Below, one piece after another: positions 35,208-43,080 of a stretch of 64,000 bases of DNA. Below the pieces are notes generated by a model. That model had not been told where the DNA came from, made no database searches, and was given only the letters and a program-made list of their open reading frames with translations. Origin of the DNA: an uncultured Acetatifactor sp. (GTDB lineage: Bacteria > Bacillota > Clostridia > Lachnospirales > Lachnospiraceae); NCBI GenBank assembly GCA_949840935.1, contig CATKXX010000008.1:23758-87757 (forward strand). The letters run 5' to 3'. How positions within the stretch are numbered: the first letter of the stretch is position 1; every line of letters starts with the position of its first letter. Made by a program: the position numbers and the translations under genes.

Positions 35208-37715
35208 TTATTCTTCCTTCTGGCTTCCGTTCTCCTGTCTGAACAGGCTTCTCCTCTTGTAAACCAGAATACCTGCGATCACGGACACACAGGCTCCGAT
35301 CATCAGGATCAGCTGTACCGGATGATATACGTCTCCCGTCTTGGGGGCAGTAACCCTTCCAGGGCCAGCCGACGCGTAATTCTGCCCGCTGCCATCCCCA
35401 TCATTACTTTCTTCCTCATCATTTTCCGCATCATCGCTGCCGTTTGATCCTCCGTCCGGGCCAGCTTTCAGCTCAAACTGTGTGGACGCGGATTTACCAT
35501 CCGTATACAGGAAACGGATGCTGTGGCTGCCCTTGGAAAGAGTATCCAGATAAGCCTTCTTCAGGGTGACAATGGTACTTCCCTCTCTCACCTCATAATT
35601 AGCCTTATCCACAATCTTGCCGTCAATTTCTATATCCTGGAAAAGGCTGAATTCTCCGTCCGCACTGATAGTCAGCCCTGCCTCCGAGCCTGTCTCATAG
35701 GTTGCGTCGGCGCCGCTGATGATCTTATAAGCTCTCCTGTAACCACACTGACTGCAGTCCGTAGCCACTTCATCGGCATATGTATGCGCTTCCTTCTCAA
35801 TCACCTTACCGCAGACACTGCAGGTTCCCCAGTGCCCCGTTTCGTCACTGCCCCATGGCACCGTGTGCCCTGTGGCCTTCTGCACGAGATCCGCATCCGC
35901 AAGCTCACTTGTCCCGGCCGCATCCGCGTAATTCCTGCCGCACCTGCTACATGTCCAATACTCCACAGCTCCATCTGTCTCACAGGTAGGCGCCACCGCA
36001 TCCACCTTGGTCAGGGTATGGGAAGCACATATTACCGTAACCGTGCAGGATGCCGTAAAGCCGCCGTCACGGGTGACAGCCGTAATGACAGCCGTACCGC
36101 CCTTCAATGCCGTCACAGCTCCTCCTGTCACAGAAGCAACTGTCTCGTCGCTGCTCCTCCAGACTACATTCCTGTTATCCGCATTCTCCGGGGCAACAAC
36201 AGCCGTAAGGTTCAGGCTTTCACCCTCCTTTAAGGTGACAGAAGACTGATCCAGGGTGATACCGGTTACCCGGACTACCTCTTTCAGCTTTACGGAAATA
36301 TAGGAATCGCTGCCTCTGTTCGGAGTCGTATCGATGTTGAGGCGCGCCGTCCCGTCCTCATAGACCATGGCTCCGTAGATGCTTCCGCCGCCCTGGTCAT
36401 AAGTATACACCTTCTGAGGCGTTCCACCCGCAAGCCCCATGGAATAAACATTCAGATCATCATTAAAATAAACCTGATCGCCTATTCTGGAAAGATACGC
36501 CTGTGCGGGCCAGAAGCCGCCTGCCCCGGTGCTCCAGACCGCAGTGCTGGTATACAGCACCTGCTCCGCTGCACCGCCTGTCTTCCTGACAACCTGGAAA
36601 GTCCCACCGGCCGCATCCTTTATATAAATATAATCGTCATGTCCTGCCTGGACAATCTGGGAATTGATGTCCCGCCACCAGTAAGAATTGTCATAAGCGG
36701 TAGAAGTACAATCCACACTGTCCACCCAGTTTTCATGCTGTCTGTTCCCCATCTCCGCATCGCTGAGCAGGAAATATTCATGGCGCGCCTTCCCCTCTGT
36801 ATTCCAGGTAGGATCGTCCCATGTAGTATCCACATGATACCAATTCCCGTTGATCAGAACCACATTCCACGCATGGTTCATGGATTGGCTGGAACTCATA
36901 TAAGCCGGAATGCCCACCTTCCGGAGCAGCGCCCCGTAAGCAAGGGCGTATCCCTGGCATACCGCCTTACCCCTTACCAGCGCGCCATAGGCGTCATAGA
37001 CATTGGGGCAGCTGTCCAGAGTTTTATCCATAAATTCCTGATATGCATACGCACAGTGCTGTACCAGGTAATCATGAAGCACCAGGGCCTTTTCCTCCTC
37101 CGTCATATCGGGGGTGACAAGGGCCGCCGCCTCGTTCAGCTTCCGGCTGAATTCCTGCTTCTCCGCCTCCGTCGCATCACCATAATCAAAGCTGATATTG
37201 ATGAGTGCACTGGTACTCGGATTGTAGCTGAACCCAAGGCCCGCCTTAACATAAAAGAAATCCGGGTTCTCATTCAGGACTTCCGAGAATAACACCATTA
37301 ACTCATTCTGATCCGATGTTGTCAATCCAAAATCAGAAATATCCAGGGTTATCTCCCCTGCGCTCAGGGCTCCCAGGATCGCACTCTTTAACTGATCCTC
37401 TGCGGAGATTGCAAACATCGCAATGCCGTAGTCCTCCCGCACAGGAGTACCGAAGCCGCCAGCCTGATAGACCATGCTGCTGACATCCACGACTTCTGTA
37501 ACATATTCCGTATTTCCTTCCTCCGGGGAGTTAACGCCCCCCCCATTTACTGCTCCGTCAGAACCGCTGACTGTGCCATCATCCGCCGGCTGCTGGAATT
37601 CTGTCTGCCCCTGATCCCCGGAAGGCACTTCCTCCGCCAGCGCCTGTGCGGAAACAGACCAGCATAAAAGACCCGCCATGGCAAGGCACAACAGCCTTTT
37701 TCCTTTCCTTAACAT
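35208..37715 (-). CDS. Transglutaminase-like surface protein with sortase signal, 835 aa
   Basis: A signal peptide (1-28) precedes a helical region, then a transglutaminase-like core with Cys (GKAVCQGYALAYG, about 253), His (SMNHAWNVVLING) and Asp (WYHVDTTWDDPTW). A DUF5050-like beta region follows (about 340-470), then a BIG2 Ig-like domain (about 480-565), then paired CxxC motifs (WTCSRCGRNY, GTCSVCGKVI, DCSQCGYR). The C-terminus is an acidic linker, APKTGD (about 788), a membrane helix and KRRSLFRQ: a cell-wall sorting signal with Ala in place of Leu. It is probably anchored by the class B sortase encoded just downstream of... the serA side (37817-38662). A TTGACA-17-TATTGT promoter lies upstream. 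Confidence 0.88.
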   Translation of the reverse strand: MLRKGKRLLCLAMAGLLCWSVSAQALAEEVPSGDQGQTEFQQPADDGTVSGSDGAVNGGGVNSPEEGNTEYVTEVVDVSSMVYQAGGFGTPVREDYGIAMFAISAEDQLKSAILGALSAGEITLDISDFGLTTSDQNELMVLFSEVLNENPDFFYVKAGLGFSYNPSTSALINISFDYGDATEAEKQEFSRKLNEAAALVTPDMTEEEKALVLHDYLVQHCAYAYQEFMDKTLDSCPNVYDAYGALVRGKAVCQGYALAYGALLRKVGIPAYMSSSQSMNHAWNVVLINGNWYHVDTTWDDPTWNTEGKARHEYFLLSDAEMGNRQHENWVDSVDCTSTAYDNSYWWRDINSQIVQAGHDDYIYIKDAAGGTFQVVRKTGGAAEQVLYTSTAVWSTGAGGFWPAQAYLSRIGDQVYFNDDLNVYSMGLAGGTPQKVYTYDQGGGSIYGAMVYEDGTARLNIDTTPNRGSDSYISVKLKEVVRVTGITLDQSSVTLKEGESLNLTAVVAPENADNRNVVWRSSDETVASVTGGAVTALKGGTAVITAVTRDGGFTASCTVTVICASHTLTKVDAVAPTCETDGAVEYWTCSRCGRNYADAAGTSELADADLVQKATGHTVPWGSDETGHWGTCSVCGKVIEKEAHTYADEVATDCSQCGYRRAYKIISGADATYETGSEAGLTISADGEFSLFQDIEIDGKIVDKANYEVREGSTIVTLKKAYLDTLSKGSHSIRFLYTDGKSASTQFELKAGPDGGSNGSDDAENDEEESNDGDGSGQNYASAGPGRVTAPKTGDVYHPVQLILMIGACVSVIAGILVYKRRSLFRQENGSQKEE

Positions 37716-37773
37716 ACTCGCTATCTCCTTCTTTATTGTAATCCCCCGAAAAAAAGCAGGTTGAAACGTTTAC

Positions 37774-37802
37774 ACAATACCATATTTTTCCGGTTATGTC
37801 AA
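37774..37802 (-). promoter_or_regulatory. Promoter of the transglutaminase-like gene, flanked by AAACGTTT-type sites
   Basis: TTGACA and TATTGT are spaced by 17 bp. GAAACGTT (37763-37770) and AACGTTTC (37801-37808) form an 8-bp inverted repeat around the promoter. Each contains the CG-centred core typical of LacI-family operators. Confidence 0.7.
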
Positions 37803-37816
37803 CGTTTCCGATTTTA

Positions 37817-38662
37817 TCATTCCGCCTCCCGCAGGACTCCCATCAACACATACCGCGCATTGTCAAATTCATAGCTGCAGGTGGCAAGAGTCAGGATTTT
37901 GTCATCCTTTCCGGGCTTTATGTCACTTTGAAAAGCCCCCAGGGCGGTCATCCGGTCAAGCCAGCCCTGGTAATCCTCCTCATCGGCGAAATCAATCCGC
38001 CACGCTTCGCTCTCCGTATCCGTCACAAAGCCTGTGAAGATTTCCACCCTGTATGCGTTTTCCGGGGTTACAAACCACAGGATGGGATGGGCGTCATAAT
38101 ATGCCTGTCTGGAATACTTGGGCAGGCTGGCGAACATGCTGCCGTTTCTCATATGATGCCCGTGGATCACGGTGTTTCTGTCTGACATATCCTCCCGGTT
38201 CACGCAGTCCATAAATATACTGCCGCATTTATTTTCTTCCCCGTCGAACATGTGGGTCAGATAATGATCATTGTCCTCCCCCTGCATCACGGGATAATTA
38301 ATGGTTGTCCCAGGGCCGTAGATCCATCCCACCACATCATTGTTCCGGATCTTTAAAATATCGAAATTCACCTGGGGGCACTCCCCGTAATATACCTCTG
38401 CAGGCCCCTCCGCCTCCCCGGGGACGGACTCCTCCCCCTGTGCCGGTACCTGCGCGGAATCCGTGTCCTTCCCTCCTGCCCGGGGAACTGATTCCGTCTC
38501 CTCCGGCAGGATCACATACTCCCGCAGCAGCTCATATGTAGTATCGCCTTCCGAATATTCTATCAGCTGCCTGATCAGCGCAATCACCGCCGCAAGGCAC
38601 AGTAACCCCAACAGGCTTAAGATGATGATCTCCGTTTTCTTCCAATTTCCCCGCTTATCCAT
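37817..38662 (-). CDS. srtB: Class B sortase, 281 aa
   Basis: One N-terminal membrane helix (IIILSLLGLLCLAAVIALI) and a linker rich in Glu and Pro precede the sortase barrel. The catalytic His is in NTVIHGHHMRNGSMF, the Cys in LTLATCSYEF and the Arg in NARYVLMG. The extra N-terminal helices and the TLATC motif are class B traits. It cleaves a sorting signal and joins the protein to the cell wall or a pilus. The surface protein encoded next, with its own promoter (APKTGD signal), is the obvious candidate substrate. The start at 38662 (MDKRGNWKK) follows a G-rich site; an in-frame start at 38710 is less likely. Confidence 0.9.
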   Translation of the reverse strand: MDKRGNWKKTEIIILSLLGLLCLAAVIALIRQLIEYSEGDTTYELLREYVILPEETESVPRAGGKDTDSAQVPAQGEESVPGEAEGPAEVYYGECPQVNFDILKIRNNDVVGWIYGPGTTINYPVMQGEDNDHYLTHMFDGEENKCGSIFMDCVNREDMSDRNTVIHGHHMRNGSMFASLPKYSRQAYYDAHPILWFVTPENAYRVEIFTGFVTDTESEAWRIDFADEEDYQGWLDRMTALGAFQSDIKPGKDDKILTLATCSYEFDNARYVLMGVLREAE

Positions 38663-38681
38663 TACCGCCCCCTGCCAGTAT

Positions 38682-38721
38682 AAAGGCTTCCGACAGTGCA
38701 AAAGCACCATCTGAAGCCTTT
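38682..38721 (-). terminator. Terminator-like hairpin after serA
   Basis: AAAGGCTTC and GAAGCCTTT form a 9-bp outer stem with an inner GTGC-AAAA-GCAC stem. It lies just past the serA stop and just before srtB, so it could end the serCA transcript or attenuate srtB. Confidence 0.55.
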
Positions 38722-38732
38722 TGTCGTTCCTG

Positions 38733-39896
38733 TTATTTTACGATTCTCGCGCGGAATACCCCGTCAATTTTCTCCAGCGCCTCTATGATCTCGGCGGTGG
38801 GAGCGGCCTCCACATCCAACATGGTGTAAGCCACCTCTCCTCTGGATTTGTTCGTCATATTGCTGATATTAATGCCTTTATCGCCGAATTCAGCGGTAAA
38901 TTTCGTGATCATATTGGCGATATTCTTATGGAAGATCGCCACACGGCCCGCCTGGGTGCAGACGCCCATATCGCAGGCAGGATAATTCACGCTGTTTTTG
39001 ATATTGCCGTTCTCCAGGTAATCCATCATTTCCTGTACCGCCATCTTCGCACAGTTATCCTCCGCTTCCTCAGTGCTGGCGCCCAGATGGGGGATCACGA
39101 TGCAGCCGGGCTGTCCCGCCGTAGTGGGATTGGGGAAATCGGACACATAGCATTTTACCTTCCCGCTCTTGATCCCCTCCAGGACCGCCTTCTCGTCCGC
39201 CAGCAGATCCCTTGCGAAATTCAGGATCACAACCCCCTCCTTCATCCTGGAAATGGCAACTTCGTCAATGGTATTCTTCGTGGAATCCAGCAGGGGGACA
39301 TGGATGGTGATGAAATCGCACTGGTCGTAAATGTCATCCACATTAGTCACATGCTTTACCTGGCTGCTCAGGCTCCATGCGGCGGCAACAGACAGATAGG
39401 GGTCGTAGCCGTACACCTCCATGCCAAGGCTGATGGCCGCGTTGGCCACCTTGGCACCGATAGCCCCCAGGCCGATAACGCCCAGCTTCTTGCCCTCAAT
39501 CTCCGTACCTGCAAATTTTTTCTTTTCCTTCTCCGCAGCCTTCGCGATATTTTCGTCCCCGGCTGCGCCCTTCACCCATTCGATACCACCAACAACGTCC
39601 CGGGAAGCCAAAAGCATACCTGCCAGCACCAGCTCCTTTACGCCGTTTGCATTGGCGCCGGGGGTATTAAAGACAACGATGCCCTTCTCCGCGCACTTAT
39701 CCAGAGGGATATTGTTAGTGCCTGCGCCTGCCCGGGCCACGGCCAGAAGGCCGTCGGGCAGCTCCATATCATGCATGGCGGCGCTTCTCACCAGGATACC
39801 CTGGGCCTCCGAAACGTGATCGGTGAGAGCGTACCCTTCCGTCAGGCACTCCAAACCAATCTTGGAAATAGGATTTAAACAATTTATCTTGAACAT
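38733..39896 (-). CDS. serA: D-3-phosphoglycerate dehydrogenase, 387 aa
   Basis: First step of serine synthesis: oxidation of 3-phosphoglycerate with NAD. The nucleotide-binding motif is LGVIGLGAIGAKVANAA. The substrate/catalytic regions RAGAGTNNIPLD, LNFARDLLADE and IPHLGASTEEAE are intact; the catalytic His is in PHLG. A C-terminal ACT-like domain (INISNMTNKSRGEVAYTMLDVE) suggests serine feedback. The ATG at 39896 follows AAGGAGAATACC, 22 bp after serC. No serB is adjacent. Confidence 0.96.
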   Translation of the reverse strand: MFKINCLNPISKIGLECLTEGYALTDHVSEAQGILVRSAAMHDMELPDGLLAVARAGAGTNNIPLDKCAEKGIVVFNTPGANANGVKELVLAGMLLASRDVVGGIEWVKGAAGDENIAKAAEKEKKKFAGTEIEGKKLGVIGLGAIGAKVANAAISLGMEVYGYDPYLSVAAAWSLSSQVKHVTNVDDIYDQCDFITIHVPLLDSTKNTIDEVAISRMKEGVVILNFARDLLADEKAVLEGIKSGKVKCYVSDFPNPTTAGQPGCIVIPHLGASTEEAEDNCAKMAVQEMMDYLENGNIKNSVNYPACDMGVCTQAGRVAIFHKNIANMITKFTAEFGDKGINISNMTNKSRGEVAYTMLDVEAAPTAEIIEALEKIDGVFRARIVK

Positions 39897-39918
39897 GGTA
39901 TTCTCCTTAACAATCTCT

Positions 39919-41004
39919 TTATTTCAGATTCTCCGCCTCGAATTTCTTCATAAACTCTACAAGCTTCTCCACCCCTTCGATGGGCATGGCATTGTAGATG
40001 CTTGCGCGCATGCCGCCCACGGATCTGTGGCCCTTCAGGTTCTCGAACCCGGCTTCCTTTGCTTCCTTTACGAATTTCGCATCCAGCTCCGCATCCCCGG
40101 TGACAAAGGGCACATTCATCAGGGAACGATCCTCTTTGCGGACAGTGCCCTTGAACAGCTTGCTCTCATCCAGGAAGTCGTAGAGAATCTTCGCCTTCTT
40201 TTCATTATATTCCTTCATGGCTTCAAGGCCGCCCTTTGCCTTCAGCCATTTGAACACCTTGCCGCAGATGTAGATCCCGTATGCGGGGGGCGTGTTGTAG
40301 AGGGAATCGTTATCTGCATGGGTCTTATACTTTAGCATGGTGGGCGTGCCGGGAAGCACATCCTCCGTGATCAGATCCTCCCGGATGATCACGATCACCA
40401 CGCCCGCAGGCCCGATATTTTTCTGTACGCCGCCGTAAATCACGCCGTATTTCGTCACATCCACAGGCTCGGAGAGAAAACAGCTGGACACATCCGCCAC
40501 CAGGGTTTTACCCTTGGTGTTGGGCAGGGTCTTAAACTTTGTGCCGTAAATGGTGTTATTCTCACAGATATAGACATAATCCGCGTCCTCGCTTATGGGC
40601 AGGTCGGAGCAGTCGGGTATATAGGAAAAGGTTTCATCCTCGGAGGACGCGATCTTGTTCGCTTTGCCGTAAATGCATGCCTCCTGGTAGGCCTTCTTGG
40701 CCCACTGGCCAGTAACGATGTAATCCGCCACCTTATTTTTCATCAGGTTCATGGGAATCATGGCGAACTGCTGGCTGGCGCCTCCCTGTAAAAACAGCAC
40801 CTTATAATTATCGGGAATATTCATAAGCTCCCTTAAGTCAGCCTCCGCCTCCTTGATAATGTTATCATAGGCCTTGGAACGATGGCTCATCTCCATGACG
40901 GACATCCCGGTCCCTCTGTAATCCAGCATCTCCTCTGCCGCTTCCTTCAGCACCTCCTCGGGAAGAACCGCGGGGCCTGCGGAAAAATTATACACTCTGG
41001 ACAT
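39919..41004 (-). CDS. serC: Phosphoserine aminotransferase, 361 aa
   Basis: PLP enzyme that converts 3-phosphohydroxypyruvate to phosphoserine; it also serves pyridoxal synthesis in some species. The start MSRVYNFSAGPAVLPEEVL is diagnostic, and the PLP lysine is in GVIYGGVQKNIGPAG. GHRSVGGMRASIYNA is the usual C-terminal region. GAGGAGGATTATGAA precedes the ATG, and a TTGACG-17-TATTCT promoter lies further upstream. First gene of serC-serA. Confidence 0.96.
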   Translation of the reverse strand: MSRVYNFSAGPAVLPEEVLKEAAEEMLDYRGTGMSVMEMSHRSKAYDNIIKEAEADLRELMNIPDNYKVLFLQGGASQQFAMIPMNLMKNKVADYIVTGQWAKKAYQEACIYGKANKIASSEDETFSYIPDCSDLPISEDADYVYICENNTIYGTKFKTLPNTKGKTLVADVSSCFLSEPVDVTKYGVIYGGVQKNIGPAGVVIVIIREDLITEDVLPGTPTMLKYKTHADNDSLYNTPPAYGIYICGKVFKWLKAKGGLEAMKEYNEKKAKILYDFLDESKLFKGTVRKEDRSLMNVPFVTGDAELDAKFVKEAKEAGFENLKGHRSVGGMRASIYNAMPIEGVEKLVEFMKKFEAENLK

Positions 41005-41063
41005 TTCATAATCCTCCTCAACTTAAAGTATAAACATCAAAGCCATTTTCAGAACATAGGTAT

Positions 41064-41092
41064 AGAATAATCTCTTCCCACGCTTTCGTCAA
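41064..41092 (-). promoter_or_regulatory. Promoter of serC-serA
   Basis: TTGACG and TATTCT are separated by 17 bp on the minus strand, with roughly 50 bp of leader before serC. Confidence 0.65.
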
Positions 41093-41109
41093 CTACCTTG
41101 TTAAAATTT

Positions 41110-42510
41110 TTAGTAGAACATGACCACCGGAGTACCGATTTCCACTGCGTCATACAGCTGCGACATGATCTCCGTGGGGGTGTTGATGCAGCCGTGGGAT
41201 CCCCCCGTCTTGTAGATTTCTCCGCCAAATTCCGATCGCCAGCTGGCGTCGTGGATCCCGATGGCACCCTTTACCGGCACCCAGTATTTCACCGGGGAGG
41301 CATAGCCCTCCCCCCGCAGCACCCTGTTGCGCTGTTTATTATAGACGAAATTCACCCCCTGGGGAGTCCCCATCCTTCTGCCGGTATTTCCCGTGACCAC
41401 ATCCGTCTCGATGACCAGCTCGCCGTCCTCATAATAATACATCTTCTGCTGGGTCATATCCACCTCAATGTAAGTGTCGCCGATATCGTTCCTTCCCCGC
41501 ACCAGCCCCTGCCTCTCATAGGCGGGGATGTGCGTCTCCATCCGGTTTTCCTGAAGCGCCAGGAGCAGGTAATCGCACTCCGCCTCCTGGTCGATGGTCG
41601 TCCCGTAGGTGCCGTTTCCGGGCACCTGCACAATATCCCCCCTGGTGCTCTGGAAGCTGATCTCCTTTCCGTAGGTATCATACTCCTCTGCCAGGCCGCC
41701 GATAAACGCCCGGATTCTTTCCGGATCCACCACCGGGCTCCCGTTTTCATCCAGAAGCGGCAGCCCCGACGAATCCACTGACAGAAATCCCGCCGAGATT
41801 CCTCCCTTTAAGGGGATCATCTGATCCCCCATGTCATATACAATGCCGCACTGCTGGAAGGCGTCCACCTTCTCCCAGAGAGAAAGCAAAGTCCTCTGCC
41901 GGGCCGTGGGCTCCACATCATAGAGGCAGCCCGACTGTTCCAGATCTACCTGGCAGCTGCCGTCCGCCACGCTTTTCAGGACACATTCCAACAACAACCC
42001 CTGATCCAGCCTGTGGGTAAGCCCGTTGTCCAACAGCCAGCCCTCCGTCCCGGAAAAACGGAGGGTAACGTCCGGCTTGCTTTCCTGTTCCCTTTGCACA
42101 GGCTCCAGGTCATCCAACAGTTCCCGCAGCTTTTCCTCCTCCAGGGAAAAGGCAGGCATAAGCTCGTAGCTCTTGTGAAACATGACATTCTCCACCCACG
42201 CCAGGGGCCCCTGGGAATGGATAAAACGTTCCAGAGGCTCTGTATAATCCGCACGGTAACCGGTTTCGGCCGTATCAATCAGCCAGACATTGCCCGAGTC
42301 ATCCCAGATACGGACGACAGGTGTCTCCGCCAGGGCAGTCAGTTCCCGGTTGACTTCCTCCACGGACTTCCCTGTGCAATAGACCCCGTTAATCCATGTA
42401 TTTACCGGAAAATTATCATAATAATACAGCGACAGAAGCAGAAAAACCGCCGCCATCAGAAACATTCCAAGCAGTAAAAACCGAAAGATAAAGCGACGCA
42501 GTTTCTTCAT
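41110..42510 (-). CDS. L,D-transpeptidase (YkuD) with N-terminal peptidoglycan-binding region, 466 aa
   Basis: One N-terminal membrane helix (LLLGMFLMAAVFLLLSL) anchors the protein outside the cell. The central part (about 40-320) resembles the PG_binding_4 repeat region. The YkuD domain (about 335-466) has the His in GIHDASW and the catalytic Cys in SHGCINTP. Such enzymes make 3-3 peptide cross-links in peptidoglycan, insensitive to most beta-lactams, or attach proteins. The gene is downstream of and convergent with nothing; it sits alone between the TPR gene and serC. Confidence 0.92.
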   Translation of the reverse strand: MKKLRRFIFRFLLLGMFLMAAVFLLLSLYYYDNFPVNTWINGVYCTGKSVEEVNRELTALAETPVVRIWDDSGNVWLIDTAETGYRADYTEPLERFIHSQGPLAWVENVMFHKSYELMPAFSLEEEKLRELLDDLEPVQREQESKPDVTLRFSGTEGWLLDNGLTHRLDQGLLLECVLKSVADGSCQVDLEQSGCLYDVEPTARQRTLLSLWEKVDAFQQCGIVYDMGDQMIPLKGGISAGFLSVDSSGLPLLDENGSPVVDPERIRAFIGGLAEEYDTYGKEISFQSTRGDIVQVPGNGTYGTTIDQEAECDYLLLALQENRMETHIPAYERQGLVRGRNDIGDTYIEVDMTQQKMYYYEDGELVIETDVVTGNTGRRMGTPQGVNFVYNKQRNRVLRGEGYASPVKYWVPVKGAIGIHDASWRSEFGGEIYKTGGSHGCINTPTEIMSQLYDAVEIGTPVVMFY

Positions 42511-42559
42511 ACTGATGTCCTTTTCAGAAAAGTGTTTTTAAAATGATCTCAAACATATT

Positions 42560-43015
42560 TTACTCAATATGTTCCACCTGCGTTCTTAAAAAGTTGAAAT
42601 ACTTCAGCCCGTCATCCTCTCCGTTCTCATCCGGCTCAAAGATTTCCTTTCCCTCCATCATATAAGCCCGGAGCAGATATTCCACAGCGTTCTTTTCGTC
42701 TCCGATTTCCAGGCAGCATTCCCCCAGCCGGAGCATGATAAACGGATTCCCATATCCGTCGCCGCTCAGATTCCCCCGTGCCCTGTCAAAACAGACATGT
42801 GCCCGGGGGTACATCCCGTTTTGGAAACAAACATCCCCTATAGCGGCTAAAAACCATACGGTTTCACTGTAATACTGCTGCGGCTCCGGTATCAGCGCCA
42901 GTCCTTCTTCCCACGCCTGTACCGCTTCCTCGCAGCGTCCTTCTTCCTCAAGCTGGTTACCTCTTTCCGCAAGTTCATCTAACTTCTCTCTGATTTCCGG
43001 TGTTAATTCTTCCAT
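42560..43015 (-). CDS. TPR-like protein, 151 aa
   Basis: The start at 43015 (MEELTPEIREKLDELAERG) follows ATGAGGAAAAA. Helical repeats of TPR type are visible: GNQLEEEGRCEEAVQAWEEGLALIPEP, IGDVCFQNGMYPRAHVCFDRA and LGECCLEIGDEKNAVEYLLRAY. It is probably a protein-interaction adaptor. Proteins of this shape often occur near polymorphic toxins, but none is seen here. The leader at 43021-43070 shares sequence with the leader of the lipoprotein gene at 4357. Confidence 0.75.
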   Translation of the reverse strand: MEELTPEIREKLDELAERGNQLEEEGRCEEAVQAWEEGLALIPEPQQYYSETVWFLAAIGDVCFQNGMYPRAHVCFDRARGNLSGDGYGNPFIMLRLGECCLEIGDEKNAVEYLLRAYMMEGKEIFEPDENGEDDGLKYFNFLRTQVEHIE

Positions 43016-43020
43016 TTTTT

Positions 43021-43070
43021 CCTCATTTCTGCACTGCATTTTTGCGCAGACACAAATCTCGCGATTGAAA
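43021..43070. repeat. Reduced copy of the palindrome-array leader element
   Basis: CCTCATTTCTGC, TTTGCGCA, CACAAATCTC and GATTGAAAAT occur in the same order as at 5548-5680. The three palindromes found there are missing here. Confidence 0.55.
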
Positions 43071-43080
43071 ATGATTTCTC

